A program made the translations under genes and the position numbers. Below are positions 36,742 through 45,246 of a stretch of 45,246 bases of DNA, piece after piece. Origin of the DNA: Synechococcus sp. UW140 (GTDB lineage Bacteria; Cyanobacteriota; Cyanobacteriia; PCC-6307; Cyanobiaceae); NCBI GenBank assembly GCA_945872185.1, contig CAMBZX010000004.1:1-45246 (forward strand). The letters are read 5' to 3'. Each line of letters begins with the position of its first letter. The stretch's first letter is position 1. The notes below the pieces were generated by a model. The model saw nothing but the letters and a program-made list of their open reading frames with translations, did no database searches and was not told the origin of the DNA.

Positions 36742-37320
36742 CTAGTTGCCAGCAGCCGCTCCGGCGGCATAGGGGGTGCTGACGAAGCCGATTTCCACCA
36801 GTTGCTGGTAGGCCTTGCGCCCTTGCTCGGAGGCCGGTGTGGTGGCGGTGAGCACCTCCACCAGCAGGGGAACGGCCACTTCCGCCTGGCCCTGGCGACG
36901 CAACAGGGCGGCCAGCCGCATGTTGGATTCAGCCAGCAGCTCGATCGACTGGCGACCCTTGTCGTCCATCTCGCGGGGAATGCGGGCATCGAGGCCGCGG
37001 AAGGCGCCGGCGATCGTGCGGTAGAAGCCCGCGAGGGCGCGGCTGGCAACCCGGGCGTCGTCATAGAGGCGACGGGCCTCCACCAGGTTGCCGGCGGCGG
37101 CGGCGGCATCGCCGCGGGCCAGCAGCTGGCGCACGGCCGCCACATCGAAGGCGCTGCCGGCAGCTGCTGGCGGACCAGCGGCTTCGCTCTGGGCCAGGGC
37201 GCTACTGGCGCCGAAGGGAGCCACCAGGGTCAGCAGGCCGAGGGCCAGCCCCAGCGCCTTGCCCTGGAGGCGGAATGGAGCCCTGGGGCCGAAGGCTTGG
37301 CGGAAATCGGGCCTGGTCAC
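36742..37320 (-). CDS. Secreted/TPR-like hypothetical protein
   Basis: Signal-like segment 'LGLALGLLTLVAPFGASSALAQS' followed by helical repeats. Confidence 0.6.
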   Translation of the reverse strand: MTRPDFRQAFGPRAPFRLQGKALGLALGLLTLVAPFGASSALAQSEAAGPPAAAGSAFDVAAVRQLLARGDAAAAAGNLVEARRLYDDARVASRALAGFYRTIAGAFRGLDARIPREMDDKGRQSIELLAESNMRLAALLRRQGQAEVAVPLLVEVLTATTPASEQGRKAYQQLVEIGFVSTPYAAGAAAGN

Positions 37321-37347
37321 GGTGACGCCGAAAGGGAGGGGCGAACT

Positions 37348-38079
37348 CTACGGGCGATCGATCGGGCGACCGACGGCTGCGCGGGCCGCTTGCTCGGCCG
37401 ACTGCATGGCCAGGCTGAGGTCCTGGGTGAATTGACGGGCGGCATCCCGCCCCTGACCCTGGGCCAACAGGGGAGGGCCAAAGCAGACGGCGGCCCCGTC
37501 CCCTGGGCGGGGCTGGGCATGGCCATAGGCGATGCCCACCGGCACCACCGGGACGGTCACGCCCTGGGTCGCCGCCATCTGGGCCAGGCGCGCCAGACCC
37601 TGCTGTAGCCGGATCGGACCGTCATCACGGCAGATGTTGCCTTCCGGGAACACCACCAGCTGCTGCCCCATCCCGAGCAGATCGATGGCATAGCGAAGGC
37701 TGGACAAGGTCGGTCGCCCCTGGTCGACGGGAAAACAGCCGAGGCGATGCAGGAACCAGCCCTGCAGGCCCTTCATTTCATCGATCGTGACCATGAAGCG
37801 GCAATCGCGACCCGTGGCCCGGCGGCCGGCGGCATGCGGCAGCAACAGGGCATCCCAGCGGGCCCGATGGGTGGGCGCCAGCAGCACGGCGCCGTGGAGC
37901 GGCAGATGCTGCCGCTCCAGCACCCGCACGCGATCGAAAAAGCTGGGCAGGGCCAGATCCTGGGTGAGAAGGGTCGCCAGGGGAGCCAGCCAAGGGCTGA
38001 TCCCGCTACCGAGACCCCGTTCCCGTTTCAGGGCCAGATCGCTGATCGGCGTGGACTGGCCCTCACGTGCCGCCAACAC
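37348..38079 (-). CDS. plsC: 1-acyl-sn-glycerol-3-phosphate acyltransferase
   Basis: 'LLAPTHRARWDALLL' (HX4D-type), 'LVVFPEGNICRDDGPIRLQQGLARLAQ'. Confidence 0.88.
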   Translation of the reverse strand: MLAAREGQSTPISDLALKRERGLGSGISPWLAPLATLLTQDLALPSFFDRVRVLERQHLPLHGAVLLAPTHRARWDALLLPHAAGRRATGRDCRFMVTIDEMKGLQGWFLHRLGCFPVDQGRPTLSSLRYAIDLLGMGQQLVVFPEGNICRDDGPIRLQQGLARLAQMAATQGVTVPVVPVGIAYGHAQPRPGDGAAVCFGPPLLAQGQGRDAARQFTQDLSLAMQSAEQAARAAVGRPIDRP

Positions 38080-38215
38080 GACTGCATCCTCGAAGTCTGT
38101 CTGCTGAACCTAGGGGCGGCACCCGGCCCAGACCCAGCCGGTACGGGCAGTTGAACCTTCGGCCGATACGGTTTCCCCATCACTCCCCTGCTGCGCAACC
38201 TGCCGCGCCCCGACC

Positions 38216-38962
38216 ATGGCCAGCCTCGGCGTCAACATCGATCACATCGCCAACGTGCGTCAGGCCCGGCGCAGCGTGGAACCGGATCCGGTCAGCTACG
38301 CCCTGCTGGCGGAACTAGGCGGCGCCGACGGCATCACCGTGCACCTGCGCGAAGACCGGCGCCATATCCAGGATCGGGATGTGGAGTTGTTGCGCGCCAC
38401 CGTGCGCTCCCGGCTCAATCTTGAGATGGCCGCCACCGCCGAAATGGAGGCGATCGCCCTGCGCTTGCGGCCGGACATGGTCACCCTGGTGCCGGAACAG
38501 CGCCAGGAGGTCACCACCGAGGGCGGCCTGGATGTGGCCTCCCAGGTGGGTGTCCTGGCGGAGTTGGTCGGTCGTCTGCAGGCGGCCGACATCGGCGTCA
38601 GCCTGTTCGTCGATGCCGATCCGGCCCAGCTGGACGCCTGTCGTGCCACCGGCAGCCGCTGGGTGGAGCTGCACACCGGCCGCTACGCCGAAGCGCCATG
38701 GACGCAGCAGCCGCAGGAACTGGTGCGGCTGCTCGAGGGCAGCGCCATCGCCCGCTCCCTCGGCCTGCGGGTGAACGCCGGCCATGGCCTCACTTATCAG
38801 AACGTGGAGCCGATTGCGGCGATCGAGGGCATGGAGGAACTGAACATCGGCCACACGATCGTGGCCCGGGCCCTGGCGGTGGGTCTGGAGACGGCAGTGC
38901 GGCAGATGAAGGCGCTGGTTCAGAATCCCCGCCGCGACCCCCTGTTCGGCCAGCGCCCATGA
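38216..38962 (+). CDS. pdxJ: Pyridoxine 5'-phosphate synthase
   Basis: '[55 protein letters not shown]', '[22 protein letters not shown]'. Confidence 0.96.
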   Translation: MASLGVNIDHIANVRQARRSVEPDPVSYALLAELGGADGITVHLREDRRHIQDRDVELLRATVRSRLNLEMAATAEMEAIALRLRPDMVTLVPEQRQEVTTEGGLDVASQVGVLAELVGRLQAADIGVSLFVDADPAQLDACRATGSRWVELHTGRYAEAPWTQQPQELVRLLEGSAIARSLGLRVNAGHGLTYQNVEPIAAIEGMEELNIGHTIVARALAVGLETAVRQMKALVQNPRRDPLFGQRP

Positions 38963-39279
38963 GCACGTTCCACTTCATTGCGGCCAGTGAGGCCTTCCTC
39001 TGCGAAGAGGAGCCGCTGGAGGAGGTGCTGCGGGAGCGGGTTCGCAACTACGCCGAACAGCAGCGCCCGATTGATTTCTGGCTGGTGCGCCGGCCGGCTT
39101 TCCTCGAGGCTGCTGAGCTGGCTCCCCTGGCCCAGGCCGTGCCGCGGCCGGCCGCGGCCGTGGTCTCCAGCGATGCAAAGTTCATCACCTTTCTGAAGCT
39201 GCGGCTGGAGTTCGTCGCCCGCGGCAGCTTTGAAGCCCCCTCCGCCACCATCGCCTCCGCCCAGGCCAGCCTGGGGTGA
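38959..39279 (+). CDS. ycf54: Ycf54 family protein (MgPME-cyclase-associated)
   Basis: '[56 protein letters not shown]...[32 protein letters not shown]'; 4-nt overlap with pdxJ. Confidence 0.88.
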   Translation: MSTFHFIAASEAFLCEEEPLEEVLRERVRNYAEQQRPIDFWLVRRPAFLEAAELAPLAQAVPRPAAAVVSSDAKFITFLKLRLEFVARGSFEAPSATIASAQASLG

Positions 39280-39613
39280 AACCGCCCGGATCCAGCCCAG
39301 ACCCCAGGTGGACCCTTCGGGCTCACTGCCGAGGCCCGAGCCTGCAGGACCTGGCCTGGGGACGGTTCTGAGTTCGATCCCCGAGGGGGGAAGTCATCGG
39401 GCATCGCGCCGCCAGGGACCAATCCAGCCAGGTGCGGGGATGTCAGCTGTGCGGTGGCCTTCTTCGCTCTACGGGTGCCGCTGCCAGGGGGCTGACGCCA
39501 GCGATTAAAGGTGTGCCGCTGAGCGAGGCAATCACTTCCCTGGGTTGGGGGCGCTGGCCAGAGCAGCTATGCGCAACGGCTGTGCCGAGCGGCGCCGGCA
39601 CCAGCCCCACCGC

Positions 39614-39982
39614 TCAGAACAGTCCCAAAAAGCGCTTGCGGGGGAGCTCGGCCGAGCTGGAGTCACCCGCTGCGGAGTTCGCTGCACTGGTTTTCGCACG
39701 GCTGGCGTCCTGCTGATAACGGGGTGTGTTGTCGCCGATCGTCAGTAGGGCCTCCTTGTTCTTCCACCACACCCAGTCGCGGATCGGCGGAGTGTTCTGG
39801 AGATCGGCGCGGCTCAGGCCCAGACCCAGCTTGGCGGAGGCCTCCAACAGCACGTCCAGCATCGCCTCGCCATCCCCGCAGCGGGCCAGGGCCTCGTTTG
39901 TGCGCTTGGCCCCATTAATGGCCTTCAGCAGCAGATTGATGCGCTGCGTCACCGGCAGGGATTTCGGATCGACTCCCGCCAT
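39614..39982 (-). CDS. Conserved cyanobacterial hypothetical protein
   Basis: MAGVDPKSLPVTQRINLLLKAINGAKRTNEALARCGDGEAMLDVLLEASAKLGLGLSRADLQNTPPIRDWVWWKNKEALLTIGD...; start ATG 39982. Confidence 0.65.
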   Translation of the reverse strand: MAGVDPKSLPVTQRINLLLKAINGAKRTNEALARCGDGEAMLDVLLEASAKLGLGLSRADLQNTPPIRDWVWWKNKEALLTIGDNTPRYQQDASRAKTSAANSAAGDSSSAELPRKRFLGLF

Positions 39983-40480
39983 CGCGCCTCTCCAGCCTGC
40001 AATCACGGCACCGTATCAGCGGAGCCTGGGCCCCTGGGGCGTTCGTGGACAGCCTTTGGGCGAGGCCCCAGGCCGGGTTCGCCCTTGCCTGCGCTCCAGC
40101 CCCGAGGCGCGTGTTAGCCATCGCCCATTCAGAGCGAAAGGCCCGCCAGCGCTGCCGGCGACCGTGCCAAGTGGTCTCAGGCTGATCTCGCCAGGACCCC
40201 GCTTCAGGCACGACGCCTGGGACTCGAGATCGATTGCTGGGCAGCCGAGTTGGTGCAGCCAGTGCGTCGAGATTCGGTCACTTTTGTCTCAACCTGTTTG
40301 CGGATTGCATCGCCTCGGCAGCGGCAAGCCCCCCGAATTTCTGTTTAGTGATCGATCGGCAACACGCTGCCAGGGACAGCAATCCGGAGCTGGATGGATC
40401 AGCGTCGCTGATGGCGTTCTGAAGACTGGGGGGCTGACAGATCACCCTGTGGCGGGCAACACTGGACCTAACGCATCCTT

Positions 40481-41287
40481 TTGATGACGCCCCCCCACGA
40501 GTCCACGAAGCATCCGGTATTGCACTGGATCATCGGGGACGTCCATGGCTGCGCCGATGCCCTCGAGGCTCTGATCGAACGCCTGCCGCGTCACCATCGC
40601 CTGGTGTTCTGCGGTGATGTGATCAACCGCGGCCCCCGCATCGAAGCGGCCATGAGTCTGGCCTGGCAGCTGGTGGAGAGCGGTCGGGCGATCTGGCTGA
40701 TGGGCAACCACGAGCGCACCCTGGTGGAGCAGTTGCGCGCCGGCGACTGGCGGGCTCTTCAGTCCCTGGCGGGCTGCGACACCTATCGCCAGCTGGGCGA
40801 CCTGGGCTGTCGCCGTTGGCTGGAGCGGCTGGAGCAGTTGCCGATGGCCTACTGGGGCCAGGGCTGGGTGGCCACCCATGCCGGTTTTGACCCGCTCAGC
40901 TGGCAGCCCGATCCGACGGTGCGGATGGCCTTCTGGCAGAACTACGACGGCCGCTTCGGCGATGTGATCGTCGGCCACACCCCCGGTCCGGGCGTGCGCC
41001 GCGTCGGCCCCGCGCGCCAGATCGTGCTGATCGACACCGGCGCCTGTTATGGCGGCCAACTCACCGCCTATTGCCCGGAAACCGGCGCCTTCATCCAGGA
41101 GGAGGGAGAGAGCGAGGAGTGGAAACTCCAAGCAACCCTGCCCGGGCTCCAGCGATCTGGGCAACGTCGCTCTGGACAAAGTCTCTCTGCACAGCGTCTC
41201 TCTGGGCAACGTTCCACTGGGGAATGGCGGCCGGGGCAACAGCTGACAGGAGAATCGTTCCCAGGACAACGGCTGCCCCGGCGCTGA
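40481..41287 (+). CDS. Calcineurin-like metallophosphoesterase (ApaH/PrpE-like) with repetitive C-terminal tail
   Basis: 'WIIGDVHGCADALEALI', 'LVFCGDVINRGP', 'WLMGNHERTL', 'VIVGHTPG', 'VLIDTGACYGGQLTAY'. Confidence 0.9.
   Translation: MMTPPHESTKHPVLHWIIGDVHGCADALEALIERLPRHHRLVFCGDVINRGPRIEAAMSLAWQLVESGRAIWLMGNHERTLVEQLRAGDWRALQSLAGCDTYRQLGDLGCRRWLERLEQLPMAYWGQGWVATHAGFDPLSWQPDPTVRMAFWQNYDGRFGDVIVGHTPGPGVRRVGPARQIVLIDTGACYGGQLTAYCPETGAFIQEEGESEEWKLQATLPGLQRSGQRRSGQSLSAQRLSGQRSTGEWRPGQQLTGESFPGQRLPRR
41141..41265 (+). repeat. Imperfect 15-nt repeats encoding SGQRx-type pentads
   Basis: RSGQR RSGQS LSAQR LSGQR STGEW RPGQQ LTGES FPGQR at the C-terminus of the metallophosphoesterase. Confidence 0.8.
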
Positions 41288-41315
41288 CACCCTCACCCCC
41301 GCTGAGCGGTACGCC

Positions 41316-44300
41316 GTGCTGATCGTCTACCGCAGCAACCGGGCCGAACTGCTGGCCCAGATCCTGGCTGCCCAGCTGAAGCTCAGCCCACCCGATCCCC
41401 TGGAAACGGTGCAGGTGGTGGTCAACACCTGGCCCACCAGCCGCTGGCTGGGGGAGCAACTGGCCCTTCACCTGGGCGGCATCGCCGCCAACCTGCGCTA
41501 TCCCTTTCCGGGTGCACGACTGCGCCAGCTGGTCGAGTCGGTGCTGCAGCAGAGCCCAGCGGCGGCTGGGGCCGCAGCCGATGGTGGCGCTGGCGGCGAC
41601 AGCCCGCCAGCCTCCTCGACCCTGGACCCCTGGCGGGCCAACGTGCTGGTGTGGCCGCTGCTGGAGCTGCTGCCCGCGGTGGCGGCCGGACCCCATGGGG
41701 CACCGCTGCGGCCCTGGCTCGATCGCTTCGCCGGGCAGGAGCGACTCGAACGGGACGCCTGGCAGCTGGGTCGTGCCATCGCCGATGCTTTCGACGATTA
41801 CGGCCTCTACCGCCCCGCCATGTTGCGGGCCTGGGCCCAGGGTGAAGCACACGATGACGGCGGCCGGCCCCTGCCGCTAAGCCAGCACTGGCAGGCGGCG
41901 TTGTACCGGGCCCTGGCCGCGCGCCTGCAGTGCGATCCCTTCGGCGTCAGGGTGGAAGCGGCGATCGAGCAGCTGCGGCGGCAGCAGCTGCCGCCGCAGC
42001 TGGCCAGCCAGCGGGTGCGACTGTTCGGCCTCAGCAGCATGGCGCCGGTTCAGGTGCGCCTGCTGCAGGCCCTCAGCGGCGTGATCGATGTGGAGATCTA
42101 CCTGCTCACCCCCTGCGCCGATCTCTGGCAGCGCTGCATCGATCGGCGCCGCCAATTGAGTGACAGCCTGGCCCTGGCGGAACCCTTCGGCATGGACTGG
42201 TTGCTGCAGGCGCCCGGGCTTGAGGCCCGCTTCGGTCGCCTGGGGGGGGAATTCCAGCAGCTGCTCGAGGGCACCGGTGAGGCCCAGCTGGGCCGCTGGG
42301 AGGCCCAGGACCTGTTCGTCGCCCCGGCCACCGTGTTGGTCGATCCCAGCGACGATGATGACCGGCCACCGCTGCTGCACCAGCTGCAGGCCCAGCTGGC
42401 CGATCCGGCCATCGTGCCGGCCCTGCGTCGCGCGCCAGGCGACAGCTCTCTGGAGTTCCACCCCTGTCCCGGGCCGCTGCGCCAGGTGCAGATCGTGCGC
42501 GATCGGTTGTTGCAACTGCTGGCCGCTGACCCCAACCTGCAGCCCCGGGATATCCTGGTGATGACCCCTCAGGTGGATCGCTTCGCCCCCCTGGTCGCTT
42601 CGGTGTTCGGCGACATGGGCGCCACCGGCGTCGATCTGCCCTGGCGGCTCACCGATCGCAGCCAGCAGAGCAGCGCCGGCATCGGCCGGGCCCTGTTGCA
42701 GCTGCTGCGCCTGGCCGGCGGCCGGCTCAGTGCCTCGGAACTGGAAAGCCTGCTGAGCTGCGGGCCCCTACAGCAGCACTTCGCCTTGAGCGCCGCCGAA
42801 ACGGCCCAGCTCACCGAGGCCCTGCAGCACTGCGGCTTCCGCTGGGGTCTCGATGGCCGCGATCGCCACGGCGATCCGACCCACAGCCTGCGCTGGAGTG
42901 TCGATCGCCTGCTGCTGGGATTGGTGCTCCCGGAAGCCGCCGGTCTGGCGCCGGGCCACACCGCCCCCGCCACCAGTGGCAGCTCCCTCGATCTCAGCGG
43001 CCGCTGGCTGCGACTGCTGGATCGCCTGCAGCACTGGTTGAGCGTGCTGCGCCAGGGGGCCCTGGTGGCGCGTTGGAGCGAGCTGCTGGTGGAGCTGCTG
43101 GCCGACCTGTTCGGTGAAGGCGGTGACGCCGCCTGGGAACTGCCACCGCTGCTCGCCGCCATCGACAACTGGCAGCAGGCCGCGGCGTCCTGTGCCCTGA
43201 TCCTCGATGCCCAGGTGGTGGCCGATGGGCTCGACGAGGGGCTGAGTGTGGACAGCGGCCGCTTCGGCCATCGCAGCGGCGCCCTCACGATCAGCGCCCT
43301 CGAGCCGATGCGGGCGATTCCCCATCGGGTGATCGTGTTGATGGGTCTTGATGCCGGCCCCTTCCCGCGCCAGAGCAACCGCTCCGGCTTTCACCTGATG
43401 GAATCGCGGCGCCGCCTCGGTGATCCCGATCCCGCCGACCAGGATCGCTACGCCCTGATGGAGGCCCTGCTCTCGGCCCGCGACCACCTGCTGATCAGCT
43501 GGAGCTGCCGCGACGATCGCAGCGGCGATGCGCTCGAACCGGCCTCACCGGTGCGGCAATGGATGCAATGGCTGGATGGCGAACTGGCTGGCGGCAGCGG
43601 CGCCCTGGTGGCCGCCCATGCCCCCAGCCCGCTGGAGCGCAGCAATTTCCTCGACACACTGGAACGGCCTGCCCCCAGCTGTGATCGCCGCCTGCTGGCC
43701 GCGCGCCAACTGCTCGAAAGCGCGCCACCGCCGCCGCCCATCGCCCTGCTGCAGGGCCCGATGCCCGAGGCCCTGCAGCCGGAGCTGGCGGCCAACCCCC
43801 TGGAGGATCTGACCGCCTGGCTGAAGGCACCGCAGAAGCACTGGCTGCGCAGCCTCGGCCTGCGGCCGGGGGAATGGCAGGAGCGGATCGAGGACCTCGA
43901 TCCCCTGGCCCTGGCCGAGCGGCAAAGGGCGGCGCTGCTGCGCGATCGGCTGGCGGAGCTGGAGGCGGACCCGCAGAACGGCGCCGGCCCGGAACCAAGC
44001 GAGCCCAGCGACTGGCTCGAGCACTACCGCGGCCAGGGCCGGCTGCCCGCCCTGGCGGGAGCGGAACTGGAAGCCGAGGGCCTGCACCAGCGATGGTCCA
44101 GCCTGCGCAGCAGCCTCGCGGCCCTGGGTCCGGCCCACCGCGAGCCCCTGGTCTGGGGGGACTGGCAGGGGGAACCCCGCTGGCAAGGGCAGAGCATCGT
44201 GCTCGTGCATACCGCCAAGATCAGGCCGGCCCAGCGGCTGGAGCTGTGGCTGCAATTGTTATTCGCCGTGGTGGCCGCCGCCGCTGGCGGCCGCCAACCG

Positions 44301-44684
44301 CTGCAGGGCGTGGTGATCGCCCGCGATGACAAGCGCCGGGACCAGTTCAGCCCCCAGCTCAAGCTCAGACCACCGGGCCTCGACCAGGCCCAGACGCAAC
44401 TGGCGCAGCTCGTCGCCCTGCAACAGCAGTGGCGCTGCACCTGCTGGCCGGTGCCACCGCTGAGTGGCTGGGCCTGGGTTCTGGCCGAAGCGAAGCGCGC
44501 CGGCACCGGTTTTGAAGCCGCCCAGCGCCAGTGGGAAGGGGCCCCCAACCAGTGGGCCGAGCGGCAGCAGGAGGAGATGGTCGTCTGCTTCGGCGCCGAC
44601 CGGGAGGCCAGCGATCTGATTGATGCGATGTTCGAGGCGCGGGCCAAGGAGCTGTGGCAACCCCTGCTGGAGGCGCAGCTGTGA
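41316..44684 (+). CDS. recC: Exodeoxyribonuclease V gamma subunit RecC
   Basis: 'MLIVYRSNRAELLAQILAAQLKLSPPDPLETVQVVVNTWPTSRWLGEQLALHLGGIAANLRYPFPGARL', 'MRAIPHRVIVLMGLDAGPFPRQSNRSGFHLM'. Confidence 0.93.
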   Translation: MLIVYRSNRAELLAQILAAQLKLSPPDPLETVQVVVNTWPTSRWLGEQLALHLGGIAANLRYPFPGARLRQLVESVLQQSPAAAGAAADGGAGGDSPPASSTLDPWRANVLVWPLLELLPAVAAGPHGAPLRPWLDRFAGQERLERDAWQLGRAIADAFDDYGLYRPAMLRAWAQGEAHDDGGRPLPLSQHWQAALYRALAARLQCDPFGVRVEAAIEQLRRQQLPPQLASQRVRLFGLSSMAPVQVRLLQALSGVIDVEIYLLTPCADLWQRCIDRRRQLSDSLALAEPFGMDWLLQAPGLEARFGRLGGEFQQLLEGTGEAQLGRWEAQDLFVAPATVLVDPSDDDDRPPLLHQLQAQLADPAIVPALRRAPGDSSLEFHPCPGPLRQVQIVRDRLLQLLAADPNLQPRDILVMTPQVDRFAPLVASVFGDMGATGVDLPWRLTDRSQQSSAGIGRALLQLLRLAGGRLSASELESLLSCGPLQQHFALSAAETAQLTEALQHCGFRWGLDGRDRHGDPTHSLRWSVDRLLLGLVLPEAAGLAPGHTAPATSGSSLDLSGRWLRLLDRLQHWLSVLRQGALVARWSELLVELLADLFGEGGDAAWELPPLLAAIDNWQQAAASCALILDAQVVADGLDEGLSVDSGRFGHRSGALTISALEPMRAIPHRVIVLMGLDAGPFPRQSNRSGFHLMESRRRLGDPDPADQDRYALMEALLSARDHLLISWSCRDDRSGDALEPASPVRQWMQWLDGELAGGSGALVAAHAPSPLERSNFLDTLERPAPSCDRRLLAARQLLESAPPPPPIALLQGPMPEALQPELAANPLEDLTAWLKAPQKHWLRSLGLRPGEWQERIEDLDPLALAERQRAALLRDRLAELEADPQNGAGPEPSEPSDWLEHYRGQGRLPALAGAELEAEGLHQRWSSLRSSLAALGPAHREPLVWGDWQGEPRWQGQSIVLVHTAKIRPAQRLELWLQLLFAVVAAAAGGRQPLQGVVIARDDKRRDQFSPQLKLRPPGLDQAQTQLAQLVALQQQWRCTCWPVPPLSGWAWVLAEAKRAGTGFEAAQRQWEGAPNQWAERQQEEMVVCFGADREASDLIDAMFEARAKELWQPLLEAQL

Positions 44685-45246
44685 TGGAGATCTTCGAAGC
44701 CAACGACTTTCCGCTGGACCCCGGTGTGCGGCTGCTGGAGGCCAGCGCCGGCACGGGCAAGACCTTCGCCCTGGCCCACCTGGTGCTACGCCTGATCAGC
44801 GAAGAGCAGCTGCCGATGCGCCGGCTGCTGGTGGTCACCTTCACCGAAGCGGCTGCTGCCGAGCTGCGTGATCGCATCGGGCGGCGATTGCAGGAGGCCC
44901 TGCGCGCCCTCGAACAACCGCAGCGCCGCGAACTCGACGCCGTTCTGGCCGACTGGCTCCAGCGCCGTGGCACCGGCGACCACGATCCACTGCGGGCCCG
45001 GTTGCTGCTGGCCCTCGAAGAGCTCGATGGCGCCGATATCACCACGATCCACGGCTTCTGCTACCGCAATCTCAGCCGCCATGCGCTCGAAGCCGGTCGC
45101 CCCCCCGATCCCGAGCTCGAAACCGACAGCGACACCACCCTGCAGCAGATTGCCCACGACTACTGGCAGCAGCAGGTGCTGCCCCTGCCCGTCTCGCTGC
45201 TGGGGGGACTGGGCCAGAAACAGGTGGACCCGGAACGGGTGCGCCA
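44684..45246 (+). CDS. recB: Exodeoxyribonuclease V beta subunit RecB (N-terminal part, runs off the window)
   Basis: Open frame from ATG 44684: MEIFEANDFPLDPGVRLLEASAGTGKTFALAHLVLRLISEEQLPMRRLLVVTFTEAAAAELRDRI...ITTIHGFCYRNL; Walker A and UvrD/RecB motifs; ATGA overlap with recC. Absent from the supplied ORF track because there is no stop in the window. Confidence 0.95.
   Translation, partial: MEIFEANDFPLDPGVRLLEASAGTGKTFALAHLVLRLISEEQLPMRRLLVVTFTEAAAAELRDRIGRRLQEALRALEQPQRRELDAVLADWLQRRGTGDHDPLRARLLLALEELDGADITTIHGFCYRNLSRHALEAGRPPDPELETDSDTTLQQIAHDYWQQQVLPLPVSLLGGLGQKQVDPERVR

Noticed and set aside
36472-37608. 378-aa Gly/Gln-rich plus-strand ORF
   Set aside because: Antisense to bolA, the 192-aa hypothetical and plsC; composition typical of shadow ORFs
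39614-39982. Possible Nif11-like leader peptide for the NHLM exporter
   Set aside because: Only a vague helical resemblance (EAMLDVLLEASAKLGLGLSRADL); no GG cleavage motif, C-terminus not peptide-core-like, and about 17 kb from the transporter
1-45246. CRISPR arrays, rRNA operons, intact transposases
   Set aside because: No regularly spaced repeats, rRNA sequence or transposase motifs recognised in either strand

Overview
GC-rich picocyanobacterial (Synechococcus/Cyanobium-like) chromosomal window. Recognisable housekeeping genes: psbY, trmFO, crtH, ycf54, pdxJ, grxD-bolA, recC and a recB start at the right edge. Three regions stand out. (1) A tightly coupled minus-strand operon (about 9.9-14.5 kb) joins pterin genes (folB, folK, a strongly divergent dihydropteroate-synthase-like protein, a PTR1/FolM-type reductase) with a glucosylglycerate pair (gpgS/gpgP). 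(2) A four-gene NHLM-type export operon (about 15.0-22.3 kb: OEP/TolC-like, HlyD-like, two ABC proteins) has a C39-like domain whose catalytic Cys reads as Ser, and no clear peptide substrate is nearby. (3) A lower-GC, loosely packed segment (about 22.4-34.4 kb) carries a membrane protein, a sulfotransferase, a PF10118-like putative diiron protein, and a 2542-aa single-module fully reducing PKS (KS-AT-DH-psiKR-ER-KR-ACP) ending in a thioester reductase. This could be an undescribed pathway for a sulfated or exported reduced polyketide. All calls come from reading motifs in the translated ORFs; no database search was run.
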